Part shown: in pieces, positions 48,576 through 58,991 of the stretch | Layout: each line of letters begins with the position of its first letter | Position numbering within the stretch: position 1 is the first letter of the stretch | Notes under the pieces: model-generated | Told to the model about the DNA's origin: nothing | Seen by the model: the letters and a program-made list of their open reading frames with translations, nothing else | Database searches by the model: none | Assembly (NCBI GenBank): GCA_002293025.1 | Contig: DBCL01000002.1 | Coordinates: forward strand, 57,672-121,671 | Direction: 5' to 3' | Length of the DNA stretch: 64,000 nt | Source: Actinobacteria bacterium UBA959 | GTDB lineage: Bacteria; Actinomycetota; Actinomycetes; S36-B12; UBA5976 | Made by a program: the position numbers and the translations under genes

Positions 48576-49666
48576 AAATTTAAATACTTCCGTTGCACAC
48601 GACTGCCAATTCTCACTAAGACCTCGTATGAGATTGTTCCAGCAGCTGAAGCTAAATCACACACAGTTGGATGACCCAGACTAGGATCCCCAAAAATTAT
48701 TACTTCGTCACCTATTTCATCCTGTGCCGCTGCCTCAATGATGAACTGATCCATGCTAATCGTGCCAAAAGTCCGTCGCTTTTCACCATTAACCCAAACT
48801 GTTAGTTTGCCAGAAGCTGTCCGCGGTATGGCATCTGCATATCCAACAGGAACTAGAGCCAGAGTTGTGTCTTGTTCTGTTTTGGAAGTGTGGTTGTAGC
48901 CAACCCCAATTCCTTTGTCGACTTGTTTTAGTTGAATAATTGGTGCTGAAACTTTCATTGCTGGTTTTAGATTTGAATTAGGTTTATCACTTGGGTCGAT
49001 TCCATAAAGTGCTATACCCGCACGAACAAAACTGAAGTCTGATACGTCATAGTTAAGGGCTCCCCCAGAATTCGCTAAGTGAAAATTGGGTACTTCTATT
49101 CCAAGTTTTTTAATTTGAGTTTGAATTTCTCTAAAAGTTGCTAGTTGCCCCATGACAACTTCATCATTGCTTGCTTCAGAACTAACCAAGTGAGTAAAGA
49201 CTCCCTCTAAATTAAACTTAGGGTTCTGAGAAATTGTCTGGGCGGTTTGTACTGCTTCAGACGGGCTCAAACCGCCACGACTCATTCCAGTATCAATATG
49301 TAAATGTACTGTTATCTGCTGCTCAGTTTGCAGATAAGATAAAAACTCGACTTGCTGCTCATTAAAGATCGCCAAATGAATACCGGAATCAATTGCACAT
49401 TGGATCATCTCTTCATCCAATTGATATAGCCATGCTAGAACTCGAGCTTCTGGTGCAGTGGCTTTAACTTTTTGGGCCTCATCAATTGTGGCAACACCGA
49501 ACCAATCAATGCCTGCTTTAGTGCAAATACTCACTACCCCAGCCAGGCCATGCCCATAGGCATTTGCCTTAACAACTGCCATTAGATTTGTTTGGGAAAC
49601 TTTCTGTAAGTATTCAATATTTGATCTGATAGCAGCTGCATCCACATAGGCTGTAATTTCACTCAT
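48572..49666 (-). CDS. alr: Alanine racemase
   Basis: Alr makes D-alanine for peptidoglycan. It is a fold-type III PLP enzyme of 364 residues: the PLP lysine is in AVVKANAYGHG (about 32-42), and the C-terminal tyrosine region GISMDQF and the AAGTISYEVL segment are conserved. Overlaps with acpS upstream and tsaE downstream are 4 bases each. Confidence 0.96.
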   Translation of the reverse strand: MSEITAYVDAAAIRSNIEYLQKVSQTNLMAVVKANAYGHGLAGVVSICTKAGIDWFGVATIDEAQKVKATAPEARVLAWLYQLDEEMIQCAIDSGIHLAIFNEQQVEFLSYLQTEQQITVHLHIDTGMSRGGLSPSEAVQTAQTISQNPKFNLEGVFTHLVSSEASNDEVVMGQLATFREIQTQIKKLGIEVPNFHLANSGGALNYDVSDFSFVRAGIALYGIDPSDKPNSNLKPAMKVSAPIIQLKQVDKGIGVGYNHTSKTEQDTTLALVPVGYADAIPRTASGKLTVWVNGEKRRTFGTISMDQFIIEAAAQDEIGDEVIIFGDPSLGHPTVCDLASAAGTISYEVLVRIGSRVQRKYLNL

Positions 49667-50037
49667 TGGTTACCTTCTGCTACCACAAAGGCAATAGCCA
49701 GCTCAGCATCATGTGAAATAGATAGGTGCCATTTCGAAATTCCAAGAGAGTTAGCAACTTCTAATATTGAGTCTTTGATATTTACTTCCGGTTTCCCAGA
49801 TGCCGCATGCGAAATCTCACAATGATGCCAATTAAGCCCAGGAGGTGCTCCTAATGCTTTTGCAATTGCTTCCTTAGCTGCAAAGATTCCAGCTAAGGAA
49901 GTGGTAGATCTTGGATTGCCAGATGACAGTAGCAATTCCTGAGCGGTAAATACGCGATCCTTGAACTTTTCAGTTCTTTGTAAAACACCTTCAAACCGCG
50001 GAATACTTACAACGTCAGTCCCAACAGAGATAATCAT
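49663..50037 (-). CDS. acpS: Holo-[acyl-carrier-protein] synthase
   Basis: AcpS attaches phosphopantetheine to acyl carrier protein. The 124-residue protein has the metal-binding GTDVVSIPRFE near the N-terminus and FAAKEAIAKALG with the conserved glutamate and lysine. Its start is 6 bases after glmS. The NAD(P)H-hydrate epimerase/dehydratase gene that often lies between acpS and alr in Actinobacteria is absent here. Confidence 0.95.
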   Translation of the reverse strand: MIISVGTDVVSIPRFEGVLQRTEKFKDRVFTAQELLLSSGNPRSTTSLAGIFAAKEAIAKALGAPPGLNWHHCEISHAASGKPEVNIKDSILEVANSLGISKWHLSISHDAELAIAFVVAEGNQ

Positions 50038-50043
50038 TCAATA

Positions 50044-51894
50044 TCACTCAACCGTTACAGACTTAGCCAGATTTCTAGGTTGATCAACATCGTGACCACG
50101 TGCTGTTGCCATCTCACATGCAAACACTTGAAGAGGCACAGTGCTAACAATTGGCTGTAAGAATGGATTTAAATGAGGGACACGAACTATGTGACTTGCA
50201 AACTCATCCACTATTTGATCATCTTCAACTGCAATGGCCAGTATTAAGGCGCCACGGGCTCTAACTTCTTGTATATTTGAGATGATCTTCTCGTGTAATA
50301 CTGGTTGTTGAGTTGGTGATGGCACGACCACTACGACTAATAAACCTTCTTCAATCAAGGCGATTGGACCATGTTTTAACTCACCTGCGGGAAATCCTTC
50401 AGCGTGCATATAGGCCAATTCTTTTAACTTCAAGGCACCCTCAAGGGCAACTCCATAACCCACACCTCGCCCTAGAAACAAAACGCTCTTATTATTTGCA
50501 AACTTTCTTGCGAGCCCTCTTACCTCTTCAATGGTATCCAGTACCAGATCAACTTCTGCTGGAAGTGAAGCTAGTAAAATCAGAAGTTCCTGGATCTTTA
50601 CTGTGGAAATAGTTTTCTTTAGTTGAGCTAGGTAAAGTCCAACTAGATAGGTAGCCACAATTTGAGTAAGAAATGCTTTTGTTGATGCAACGGCTATTTC
50701 AGGCCCAGCGTGAGTGTATAAAACTGCATCACTTTCTCTTGGGATTGTGGCCCCTTGAGTATTACAAATAGATAAAACACGTGCACCTTGCTCTTTGGCA
50801 TGCCTTACAGCCATTAACGTATCCATGGTTTCACCTGATTGCGAAATTGCAATACATAGAGTTCTGGTAGTTACGACTGGATTTCTATACCTAAACTCAC
50901 TAGCAAACTCAACAGATGTTGGAATGCGAGTCCATTCTTCAAATGCATACTTAGCAATTAATCCTGCATGCAGTGCTGTACCACATGCAATAATTAAAAT
51001 GTTATCAATTTCTATTAGTTCTTGTTCGGAAATTTTCAATTCATCTAATTTCAAGATGTGATCTATGTTGAGGCGACCTCGTAACGTATCCGCAACTGCT
51101 TTAGGTTGTTCAGAAATTTCTTTTAGCATGAACAAATCAAAACCGCCCTTTTCAGCCGCTGCTGCGTCCCAAGTAACTGTAAATGGTTTTGCCTGAACTA
51201 CTTCACCATTAAAAGTAGTTACTATCACACTGTCTTTTCGCAATTCCACAACTTGGTCTTGGCCAAGCTCCAAAGCATTCTTGGTGTGTGCGATAAATGC
51301 CGATACATCGGAAGCTAAAAAATTCTCACCAACACCCAAGCCAACTACTAGAGGTGAGTTTCTACGAGCACCCACAATTACATCAGGGCTGTCTGCGTGC
51401 ACAGCAACGAGAGTGAAGGCTCCGTGCAGCTTTTGACACACTTCACGCATTGCATCGGCTAAAGAATTTGAACCTGCAGTTAGGCTGTTTGAGAGTAAGT
51501 GAGCTACTACTTCCGTGTCTGTTTCACTATTGAATTTGATTCCACTAGCTGTTAGGTCTTTTCTTAACTGGGAAAAATTCTCAATAATTCCATTGTGAAT
51601 AATCGCAATTTTGCCTGACTCATCTAGGTGAGGGTGAGCATTTAGATCATTTGGTGCTCCATGAGTTGCCCACCTAGTGTGCCCAATACCTAAATTGGAG
51701 CTTGGGATACCGGGTTCAGTTAGTAACTCTTGGAGATTGCCTAATTTGCCAGCTTTTTTGCGAGTGAATAATTCATTTTCAGTCACCAGTGATATTCCAG
51801 CGGAGTCATATCCGCGATACTCCATATGCTTTAAACCAGCGAGCACAACTTCCAAAGCAGACTTCGCACCGATGTAACCAACAATTCCACACAT
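50044..51894 (-). CDS. glmS: Glucosamine-6-phosphate synthase
   Basis: GlmS makes glucosamine-6-phosphate from fructose-6-phosphate and glutamine. The nucleophile is C2 (MCGIVGYIG, Met removed), with GHTRWATHG in the glutaminase domain (about 1-230); two SIS isomerase domains follow (ISQSGETMDT and the KELAYMHAEGFPAGELKHGP stretch). It ends in the usual KSVTVE. 616 residues is normal. It sits 9 bases after glmM, so the two first steps of UDP-GlcNAc synthesis are coupled. Confidence 0.97.
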   Translation of the reverse strand: MCGIVGYIGAKSALEVVLAGLKHMEYRGYDSAGISLVTENELFTRKKAGKLGNLQELLTEPGIPSSNLGIGHTRWATHGAPNDLNAHPHLDESGKIAIIHNGIIENFSQLRKDLTASGIKFNSETDTEVVAHLLSNSLTAGSNSLADAMREVCQKLHGAFTLVAVHADSPDVIVGARRNSPLVVGLGVGENFLASDVSAFIAHTKNALELGQDQVVELRKDSVIVTTFNGEVVQAKPFTVTWDAAAAEKGGFDLFMLKEISEQPKAVADTLRGRLNIDHILKLDELKISEQELIEIDNILIIACGTALHAGLIAKYAFEEWTRIPTSVEFASEFRYRNPVVTTRTLCIAISQSGETMDTLMAVRHAKEQGARVLSICNTQGATIPRESDAVLYTHAGPEIAVASTKAFLTQIVATYLVGLYLAQLKKTISTVKIQELLILLASLPAEVDLVLDTIEEVRGLARKFANNKSVLFLGRGVGYGVALEGALKLKELAYMHAEGFPAGELKHGPIALIEEGLLVVVVVPSPTQQPVLHEKIISNIQEVRARGALILAIAVEDDQIVDEFASHIVRVPHLNPFLQPIVSTVPLQVFACEMATARGHDVDQPRNLAKSVTVE

Positions 51895-51903
51895 GTGCTT
51901 AGC

Positions 51904-53247
51904 CTAGGCTGGGAGTGCGGCTACCTCACGCACCACGGCTACTAGTCGCTCAGCTATTGAATTTGCTTGGTCTTGTGTTTTTGCTTCTACCATCACTCTA
52001 ACTACCGGTTCAGTGCCGGAAGGCCGAAGCAAGATTCGTCCCTGGGCTCCTAAAAGATCCCGCTGCTCATCAACCGCTTTCAAAATAGCAGGGTGCGAAG
52101 CAGCCAGGTTACGATCTACATTAGAAACATTAATTAGAACTTGTGGCATTCTCTGCATAACTGCCGCCAACTCACTGAGTGTTCTAGAGGATTGTTTTAT
52201 GCGTTGCATTAAATGCAACGCAGTTAAGGTGCCATCTCCCGTTGTTGCACTATCAGCCAAAATCACATGTCCACTTTGTTCTCCACCCAAGTTGTATCCA
52301 CCTACTTCCATGGCAGACAAAACGTGCCGGTCTCCAACTGGGGTTTCGATAAGATTTATTCCATATTCTTTCATTGCGATTCTTAAACCTAGGTTTGACA
52401 TAACCGTAATTACCATGGTGTTGTTAATTAATTTTCCAGACTCTTGCATTGCAATAGCTAAGATTGCCAGGATTTGATCACCATCAATTAAATTCCCATC
52501 AGCATCAACTGCTAAGCACCGGTCTGCATCCCCATCATGGGCAATACCTAAATCTGCCCCAACTTTTTTAACTTCGGCGACCAAATCCTGCATGTGAGTA
52601 GATCCACAGTTGTCATTAATGTTAAGGCCGTCTGGTTGACTGTGAATTTCAAATACCGTTGCACCCGCTTGTCGATAGGCATTTGGGGCAGTATTAAAAG
52701 CTGCCCCATTTGCAGTATCCACAACAACCTTGATTCCATCTAGTCTTGTGTCAAGTGAACCAAGTAAGTGATTTATGTAATTGCTAGTTGCTGCGCTGTT
52801 ATCTACGATTCTGCCAATTTCTTTACCAATTGGTGCTGCAAATTCCCCAGTTAGAGCATCCTCGATGGCATCCTCGATTGAATCGGCCAATTTTCGACCA
52901 CCTGCTGCGAAGAACTTAATTCCATTATCTGGCATGGGATTGTGACTTGCCGAGATAACGGCACCTAAGTCAGCCTTTAAGGCATCAACTAAGTAGGCGA
53001 CTTCTGGAGTGGGGGCTATTCCAACTTTGATCACTGTTGCTCCAGCAGCAGCCATACCAGCCGCCAAAGCATCTTCTAGAAATTCACCACTTGCTCTGGT
53101 ATCTCGACCGATTATGGCAACAGGTTTGTGATCTAGTCCTGCAGCTAAAACTCGAACAGCTGCTGAACCTAATGACAGAGTTAATTCTGCGGTTAGATCC
53201 TTGTTGGCAACACCACGAACACCGTCGGTGCCGAACAACCTCGACAA
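51904..53247 (-). CDS. glmM: Phosphoglucosamine mutase
   Basis: GlmM converts glucosamine-6-phosphate to glucosamine-1-phosphate. The 447-residue protein has LFGTDGVRG at the start, the phosphoserine loop ISASHNPMPDNGIKFF, DGDADRCLAVD as the metal loop, GEQSGH for the sugar and RPSGTEPVVRVMVE at the C-terminus. It begins 2 bases after rpsI, as in many Actinobacteria, and precedes glmS. Confidence 0.97.
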   Translation of the reverse strand: MSRLFGTDGVRGVANKDLTAELTLSLGSAAVRVLAAGLDHKPVAIIGRDTRASGEFLEDALAAGMAAAGATVIKVGIAPTPEVAYLVDALKADLGAVISASHNPMPDNGIKFFAAGGRKLADSIEDAIEDALTGEFAAPIGKEIGRIVDNSAATSNYINHLLGSLDTRLDGIKVVVDTANGAAFNTAPNAYRQAGATVFEIHSQPDGLNINDNCGSTHMQDLVAEVKKVGADLGIAHDGDADRCLAVDADGNLIDGDQILAILAIAMQESGKLINNTMVITVMSNLGLRIAMKEYGINLIETPVGDRHVLSAMEVGGYNLGGEQSGHVILADSATTGDGTLTALHLMQRIKQSSRTLSELAAVMQRMPQVLINVSNVDRNLAASHPAILKAVDEQRDLLGAQGRILLRPSGTEPVVRVMVEAKTQDQANSIAERLVAVVREVAALPA

Positions 53248-53249
53248 GA

Positions 53250-53702
53250 TTAACGCTTGCTGTACTGAGAAGCCTTACGTGCTTTCTTTAGACCATACTT
53301 CTTGCGCTCAATCACACGAGCATCGCGAGTTAGGAAGCCAGCCTTCTTTAAAGTTGCACGATAGGCATCAAGATCTATTTCATTCAAAGCACGAGCAATG
53401 CCTAAACGCAATGCCCCAGCTTGCCCAGAGATTCCACCACCGTGGATTCTGGCAATAACATCAAACTTACCTTCAGCAGCAAGAATTGTTAGTGGTTCTT
53501 TCACTGACTGCTGATGAAGCTTGTTTGGGAAATAATTTTCGATGGTGCGGCCATTAATCTTGAATACACCAGTTCCTGGAACTAGACGAACTCGAGCAAT
53601 TGCTTCTTTGCGACGACCAGTTCCGCCACCTGGCTTTACTGCACCATTTTTAGGAATAGATAAAGATGGAGACTCAGATGATGCTACTAATGTGTCAGTC
53701 AC
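53250..53702 (-). CDS. rpsI: 30S ribosomal protein S9
   Basis: S9 reaches the P site of the small subunit. The 150-residue protein has an N-terminal extension (about 1-28, acidic/Ser-rich), then [15 protein letters not shown] and [20 protein letters not shown], and ends in the conserved [12 protein letters not shown] with terminal arginine. It follows rplM after 29 bases, the standard L13-S9 pair. Confidence 0.97.
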   Translation of the reverse strand: MTDTLVASSESPSLSIPKNGAVKPGGGTGRRKEAIARVRLVPGTGVFKINGRTIENYFPNKLHQQSVKEPLTILAAEGKFDVIARIHGGGISGQAGALRLGIARALNEIDLDAYRATLKKAGFLTRDARVIERKKYGLKKARKASQYSKR

Positions 53703-53731
53703 TTGAAGTTGCCTTTCTAAAAACTATGCGC

Positions 53732-54175
53732 TTACTGCGCAACCTGAGAGATTGTGTATGGGGTTGGGTTCTGGGCTGCGTGTGGATGAGTTGATCCTGC
53801 GTAAACTTTTAACTTAGTTGAAATCTGACGACCTAGCTTGTTGTGAGGCAACATTCCATGAATAGCTTTTTCAACTACTCTGCGAGGATTTGTAGCAAGT
53901 AAAGTTGTGTAATCAGACTCACGCAAACCACCTGGGAAACCAGAGTGACGATAGTCGCGCTTTTGAGTCATCTTTGATCCAGTTAGTGCAACCTTCTCAG
54001 CATTGATGATGATTACGAAATCACCAGTGTCAACGTGAGGAGCAAATATCGGTTTGTGCTTTCCGCGAAGCAAGATTGCAGCTTGAGAGGCTAACCTTCC
54101 CAAGACAACATCGGTGGCATCAATGACGTGCCAGTTATGTGTAACTTGGCCAGCCTTAGGTGTAAAGGTGCGCAC
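53732..54175 (-). CDS. rplM: 50S ribosomal protein L13
   Basis: L13 is an early-assembly large-subunit protein. The 147-residue product begins [10 protein letters not shown], followed by [33 protein letters not shown] and [10 protein letters not shown], all conserved. It leads the rplM-rpsI-glmM-glmS run; a possible promoter is at 54236-54265. Confidence 0.97.
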   Translation of the reverse strand: MRTFTPKAGQVTHNWHVIDATDVVLGRLASQAAILLRGKHKPIFAPHVDTGDFVIIINAEKVALTGSKMTQKRDYRHSGFPGGLRESDYTTLLATNPRRVVEKAIHGMLPHNKLGRQISTKLKVYAGSTHPHAAQNPTPYTISQVAQ

Positions 54176-54235
54176 GCGAAACTCCTACTTGCTTATCGGT
54201 TTTGGGCTCAACGAGTAGTTCTAACCCAGCGGTGA

Positions 54236-54265
54236 AGGATAGCCAGCCTGAATTTGAGGGTCCAA
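54236..54265 (-). promoter_or_regulatory. Candidate rplM promoter
   Basis: On the minus strand there is TTGGAC (54260-54265), an 18-base spacer and TATCCT (54236-54241), about 60 bases before the rplM ATG, in the 102-base gap after the ABC-F gene. Consensus match is moderate. Confidence 0.42.
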
Positions 54266-54277
54266 GGCGGGTTCCCC

Positions 54278-55885
54278 TCACGACCATTGGGGTGCGAGTG
54301 TCTCCTTGACGACCCCATCTGCCCCCACATATACGTATCGGTCGAAGGAGTCGGCAAACCAGCGATCATGGGTTACGGCCACAACTGTCCCATTAAAGGC
54401 GGCCAAAGCATCCTGCAATGCCTCTGCTGAGGCTAGATCCAAGTTGTCAGTTGGCTCGTCCAAGAGCAGCAAGGTGCAGCCCGACAACTCCAGAATCAGA
54501 ATCTGCAATCGGGCTTGTTGACCTCCCGAAAGAGTTTGAAACTTCTGCTCTGCCTGCGCATATAACTCATACTTGCGGAGTATGCCCATAGATTCATTAA
54601 GCATCAAAGGTTTGGTTAGGTTCAAAATCTCTACTGGGGTTTTGTTAACCCATTCTGGATGAGCGTGGGTTTGAGCAAAATGACCTGGGACAACTCGAGC
54701 ACCTATCTTTTTATGCCCTGTCCAAACTTTGCCAACTTTGATTTCGTCTGCTTCAGTCTCAGCAAATAATCTAAGTAGATGTGACTTGCCTGCGCCATTT
54801 GGCCCAAGCACTGCGACGCGGTCACCATAGAAAATTTCCAGGTCAAACGGATATAGCAAACCTTCAATTGCTGTTTGCTCACAAGTTATTACTCTAATTC
54901 CAGTTCTACCACCTGTTAGATCCATCTTGATATTTTGAATTGGAGGTGGGGCCTCTGGTGCACCTTTTTCTTCAAATTTTCTGAGTCTGGTTTGCATCGC
55001 ACGATAGGTGCTAGCCATATCTGGTGAGCTCTTAGCCTGACCTTGCAATCTGCGCACAAGTTCTTTTAATCGATTGTGCTCTTCTGTCCAGCGTTTCAGT
55101 ATTTCTTCTTGTCGTTCATAGCGAGCCTTACGGGCATCGTGATAAGACGCAAAATCTCCACCATGAATCCAGACTCGTCCATCTTCAACGGTAATGATTC
55201 GATCTGCGACTGCATTTAATAGTGCACGATCATGAGAGATCAACAAGATAGTTTTGGGGGATTGTTTAATCTGCTCTTCCAGCCATAATTTTCCTGGTAC
55301 ATCCAAGTAGTTGTCTGGCTCGTCTAGGAGCAGTACTTCATCCGGACCCCGAAGCAATGCCTCTAAAGCCAAGCGCTTTTGTTGACCGCCGGATAACGTA
55401 TTTACTTGACGTTCACTAACGTCTGCAAACTCAAGACCAAAGGCAGTGCTGGTGCAGATATCCCACAGCACTTCAATGTCATATCCCCCGACATCTCCCC
55501 AGTCTGAAATTGCTTGTGCAAATCTCATCTGGATTTTCTCATCATCTGGATTCAGGTTGAGATTCTCTTGAGCTTGGCGATATTTATCTCCAACATCTCG
55601 AACAGCTTGTGGTGCGATTGATAATAAGAATTCTCTAATTGTTGTTTCGTCTCGAATACCACCAATAAATTGGCGCATCACTCCTAAGCCACCACCAAAT
55701 GCGATTGCCCCAGCAAAAGGCTCTATATCCCCAGAGATGATTCGCGTTAGTGTGGTCTTACCTGCACCATTTGGTCCAACCATGGCGGCGTGTGCTCCAT
55801 CAGCCACTCGAAATGAAACTTCGTCGAGCAACACCCGACCATCAGGCAAAATCATGGTGACCCCGCCTACTTCTATGTGTCCCAC
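54278..55885 (-). CDS. ABC-F type ATPase
   Basis: The 535-residue soluble protein has two ABC domains and no membrane segment. Walker A motifs GPNGAGKTT (about 38-46) and GPNGAGKSH (about 358), signatures LSGGQQKRLALEAL and LSGGQQARLQIL, and Walker B LLLDEPDNYLD and LLLDEPTDNLD are all intact. An interdomain linker (about 245-315, Arg/Glu-rich) is the part that reaches into the ribosome in studied ABC-F proteins. It is a translation factor or resistance-type protein by family; its place among ribosomal genes supports a housekeeping role. Its start overlaps truA by one base. Confidence 0.92.
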   Translation of the reverse strand: MGHIEVGGVTMILPDGRVLLDEVSFRVADGAHAAMVGPNGAGKTTLTRIISGDIEPFAGAIAFGGGLGVMRQFIGGIRDETTIREFLLSIAPQAVRDVGDKYRQAQENLNLNPDDEKIQMRFAQAISDWGDVGGYDIEVLWDICTSTAFGLEFADVSERQVNTLSGGQQKRLALEALLRGPDEVLLLDEPDNYLDVPGKLWLEEQIKQSPKTILLISHDRALLNAVADRIITVEDGRVWIHGGDFASYHDARKARYERQEEILKRWTEEHNRLKELVRRLQGQAKSSPDMASTYRAMQTRLRKFEEKGAPEAPPPIQNIKMDLTGGRTGIRVITCEQTAIEGLLYPFDLEIFYGDRVAVLGPNGAGKSHLLRLFAETEADEIKVGKVWTGHKKIGARVVPGHFAQTHAHPEWVNKTPVEILNLTKPLMLNESMGILRKYELYAQAEQKFQTLSGGQQARLQILILELSGCTLLLLDEPTDNLDLASAEALQDALAAFNGTVVAVTHDRWFADSFDRYVYVGADGVVKETLAPQWS

Positions 55886-56733
55886 TACTCAACCTCTTCA
55901 GGGCTGCGCATTGCTTTGGTGGAGCTAACTCGATCAGCAAATTCTTTTTCGGCTGGATAGTAAATTTCCTCAAGCACTAAGGCGTGTCCAGGTGCCACGT
56001 TAATCTCAAATATCTTCTGGGCAGCTTTCAAAATACGATAAGGCCATTCGATATCTTTTCTTCCATCGCCAACTGGAATCAATGCTCCTACTAAAGTTCG
56101 AACCATCGAATAGCAGAATGCATCTGCTTTTACAGTAGCAATAACTAGGTCATCATGACGATGCCATGAAAACTCTTGTAATTCTCTAATTCTGGTGCCC
56201 ACAGTGTTTGCTTTGCAATAGGCAGTGAAGTCATTAAGTCCCTGTAGTAATTTTGAAGCAGCGTTCATTGCGTCAAGATCCAGTGGTGCGTCATGAATCA
56301 TCACTGAACTCAAAGTAAGTGGGTCTACACTTCTATCAGCAATTCGGTAGGAATACCTTCTAGCTAATGCAGCAAAACGAGCATCAAAATCTTTTGAAAC
56401 TTGGGTAACCTGCGACACAACTATCGATTCTGGAAGTACTGCTCTAAGTCTTCTACCTAACCTTGAGATTTGCTCGTTAACAAATTCCACTGGTAGATCT
56501 ATATGGCAGACCTGACCACGAGCGTGTACTCCAGCATCTGTTCGACCTCCAACAATTGTCTTGACTTCTGCAAGCCCAGTAATTGCTATTAATGCAGACT
56601 CTAACTCGCCTTGAATTGTCTTAAGGCCATTTGGTTGTTTAGCCCAACCAAAGTAGCCAGTGCCGTTGTAGCCTAAATCCAATCTAATGCGAATGAGCCC
56701 GTCATTACTGACGGGCTCATTCTGAATAGTCAT
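55885..56733 (-). CDS. truA: tRNA pseudouridine synthase A
   Basis: TruA makes pseudouridine at positions 38-40 of tRNA anticodon stems. The 282-residue protein has LDLGYNGTGYFGWAKQP, the catalytic aspartate in GGRTDAGVHARGQV, the tyrosine in RRYSYRI and FCYSMVRTLVGALI. It lies 32 bases after rplQ and ends in a one-base overlap with the ABC-F gene. Confidence 0.96.
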   Translation of the reverse strand: MTIQNEPVSNDGLIRIRLDLGYNGTGYFGWAKQPNGLKTIQGELESALIAITGLAEVKTIVGGRTDAGVHARGQVCHIDLPVEFVNEQISRLGRRLRAVLPESIVVSQVTQVSKDFDARFAALARRYSYRIADRSVDPLTLSSVMIHDAPLDLDAMNAASKLLQGLNDFTAYCKANTVGTRIRELQEFSWHRHDDLVIATVKADAFCYSMVRTLVGALIPVGDGRKDIEWPYRILKAAQKIFEINVAPGHALVLEEIYYPAEKEFADRVSSTKAMRSPEEVE

Positions 56734-56765
56734 ATCTGTGGGTTAAGTAGTGAACTAGTTCGCTA

Positions 56766-57191
56766 CTACTTGCTTTCCTTTTCTTTGGCAGAACGCTTTG
56801 CAGTAGCAGTTGCTTCTGCAACCACCTGCTCAGCCAATGGCTCAACTAACTCAATAACAGCCATTGGAGCATTGTCACCATTGCGATTACCAATCTTGGT
56901 GATCCGAGTGTAGCCACCATTACGGTTAGCAAACTTAGGCCCAATTTCAGTTAGTAATGAATGCACAATTGACTTACTTCTAATTTTGCGCATCACTCTA
57001 CGACGAGCAGGCTGATCGCCTTCTTTTGCAATAGTGATTAAGCGTTCCGCATATGGGCGAAGCTTTTTTGCCTTAGCAGTTGTGGTGGTGATTTTGCCGT
57101 GCTCAAAAAGCTGACTTGCTAAGTTAGCCAAGATAGCTTTTTCATGAGCTGGGCTCCCGCCGAGACGAGCACCTTTAGTTGGAGTTGGCAT
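56766..57191 (-). CDS. rplQ: 50S ribosomal protein L17
   Basis: L17 sits near the tunnel exit of the large subunit. The 141-residue protein has [26 protein letters not shown] start, [16 protein letters not shown] and GGYTRI, with a Lys/Glu-rich C-terminal extension. It follows rpoA after 25 bases, as in the standard alpha operon. Confidence 0.96.
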   Translation of the reverse strand: MPTPTKGARLGGSPAHEKAILANLASQLFEHGKITTTTAKAKKLRPYAERLITIAKEGDQPARRRVMRKIRSKSIVHSLLTEIGPKFANRNGGYTRITKIGNRNGDNAPMAVIELVEPLAEQVVAEATATAKRSAKEKESK

Positions 57192-57216
57192 TATTTTTCC
57201 TTCTTATCGATTCTCG

Positions 57217-58242
57217 TTAGAGTTTTTCGTCTTCGACGAATACTTCTTCGTTCTCATCTTCAACTTCATCGTAATAGCCTGCAACCTTAGTTGGATCAAA
57301 GCCGGCTGGGCTATCTTTCAGTGAAAGACCAAGGCTGATGAGTTTAGCTTTAACCTCATCAATGGACTTTTGTCCAAAGTTGCGGATATCTAGTAGATCG
57401 GCTTCACTGCGAGTCATTAACTCACCCACTGTGTGCACGCCTTCACGCTTTAGGCAGTTGTAAGAACGCACAGTTAGGTCTAATTGCTCGATTGGTGTAC
57501 CTAGTTGTTCTGCAGCAAAGTTATCTATTGCCGACGGACCAATTTCAATGCCTTCGGCATCAAGATTAAGTTCATTAGCTAGACCAAATAGTCCAACTAA
57601 GGTTTTGCCGGCACTTGCCACAGCATCTCTTGGCAGCATTGAAGGTTTGGTTTCAACATCAACAATGAGTTTGTCGAAGTCGGTGCGCTGCTCGACTCGA
57701 GTCGCTTCAACTTTATAAGTTACCCGAGTGACTGGACTATAAATTGAATCAACATAGATGCGACCAATTTCTGGATCTGAGCCCTTGTTCATAGTTGATG
57801 GCACATAGCCGCGACCGCGCTCAACCACAAACTCAATCTCAATTTTTGCGCCAGCATTCAAAGTTGCAATGTGTAAGCCAGGGTTGTGAACTTCAACTCC
57901 AGCAGGAGGGGTGATATCTGCAGCTGTGGCTGCCCCTGGTCCTTCTTTACGTAAATACATCACAGTTGGTTCATCATTAAAACTTGATACAACAAGTCCT
58001 TTGATGTTTAACAACATCTCAGTAACGTCTTCTTTGACGCCCTCGATAGTTCCAAATTCGTGCAGTACGCCATCAATTCTGATGCTAGTAACAGCAGCAC
58101 CAGGAATAGAAGATAGCAAGGTACGACGCAGCGAGTTACCTAATGTGTACCCAAAGCCAGGTTCAAGTGGCTCTAGTACAAATCGAGAGCGTGTATCGGA
58201 TATAACTTCTTCGATCAGGGTTGGACGTTGTGCAATTAGCAC
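57217..58242 (-). CDS. rpoA: RNA polymerase alpha subunit
   Basis: RpoA nucleates RNA polymerase and binds regulators and UP elements. The N-terminal assembly domain (about 10-230: [25 protein letters not shown]) and the C-terminal DNA-contact domain (about 255-325: [19 protein letters not shown] and [13 protein letters not shown]) are joined by an acidic linker, with an acidic tail. GTG at 58242 (VLIAQRPTL) is chosen, with AAGGAAAA upstream; the frame open to 58281 adds residues not found in the family. 341 residues fits. Confidence 0.97.
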   Translation of the reverse strand: MLIAQRPTLIEEVISDTRSRFVLEPLEPGFGYTLGNSLRRTLLSSIPGAAVTSIRIDGVLHEFGTIEGVKEDVTEMLLNIKGLVVSSFNDEPTVMYLRKEGPGAATAADITPPAGVEVHNPGLHIATLNAGAKIEIEFVVERGRGYVPSTMNKGSDPEIGRIYVDSIYSPVTRVTYKVEATRVEQRTDFDKLIVDVETKPSMLPRDAVASAGKTLVGLFGLANELNLDAEGIEIGPSAIDNFAAEQLGTPIEQLDLTVRSYNCLKREGVHTVGELMTRSEADLLDIRNFGQKSIDEVKAKLISLGLSLKDSPAGFDPTKVAGYYDEVEDENEEVFVEDEKL

Positions 58243-58347
58243 TGTTTTTCCTTTCGGTTGGTGCCCACTATTTGGCACCACTTCTCGGATGATGAGTGGC
58301 GGGGTTGCACACTCACCACATGATGTGTTGTTGCCAACACATCATGC

Positions 58348-58974
58348 TTACTTGCTGTAAAGCTCGACTACCAATGACTCTTGTACGTTGGTGTCAATTT
58401 GTGTACGTGCAGGTTTTGCATGTACCAGAATTCGCATACGGTTTGGAACTGCTTCAATCCAACCTGGAACTGTACGTTCACCAGATTCAGCTCGAGCAAC
58501 TACAAATGGAGTCAATTCGCGTGAATCAACTCGCACCTCAATAACATCTGTAGGTGATACTGAATAAGAAGGAATGTCTACCTTCTTACCGTTAACAGTG
58601 AAATGCCCATGCTTTACCAATTGGCGACCCATGTCGCGGCTTTTGGCAAAACCTGCACGAAACACCACATTGTCCAGGCGCGTTTCCAGCAAACTCAGTA
58701 GGTTGTCACCAGTTTTGCCTGCTTGACGAGATGCCTCTTCAAAGTAGTTACGGAACTGCTTTTCCAATACTCCGTATTGACGGGCAAGTTTTTGCTTCTC
58801 ACGCATCTGCAATAAGTATTCAGATTCTTTTGATCGACCACGGCCATGTTGACCTGGAGGATATGGGCGAGCTTCAAGTGGGCACTTTGGTGATTCGCAC
58901 TTAGCACCTTTGAGAAATAGTTTTACCTTCTCGCGGCGGCAGCGCTTGCACTTAGGACCTGTATAACGAGCCAT
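58348..58974 (-). CDS. rpsD: 30S ribosomal protein S4 (zinc-finger form)
   Basis: S4 starts 16S rRNA assembly. The 208-residue protein keeps an N-terminal four-cysteine zinc site (C9, C12, C26, C31) and the S4 RNA-binding fold LETRLDNVVFRAGFAKS...RQLVKHGHFTVNGKKVDIPS. It may also regulate its own operon, as S4 does in other bacteria. It is between rpsK and rpoA with a 105-base gap to rpoA. Confidence 0.97.
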   Translation of the reverse strand: MARYTGPKCKRCRREKVKLFLKGAKCESPKCPLEARPYPPGQHGRGRSKESEYLLQMREKQKLARQYGVLEKQFRNYFEEASRQAGKTGDNLLSLLETRLDNVVFRAGFAKSRDMGRQLVKHGHFTVNGKKVDIPSYSVSPTDVIEVRVDSRELTPFVVARAESGERTVPGWIEAVPNRMRILVHAKPARTQIDTNVQESLVVELYSK

Positions 58975-58991
58975 TTGTTATCTCCTGCTTC

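Noticed and set aside
58243..58281. Longer rpoA start
   Set aside because: The added residues are not part of the family and GTG 58242 has a suitable ribosome-binding site.
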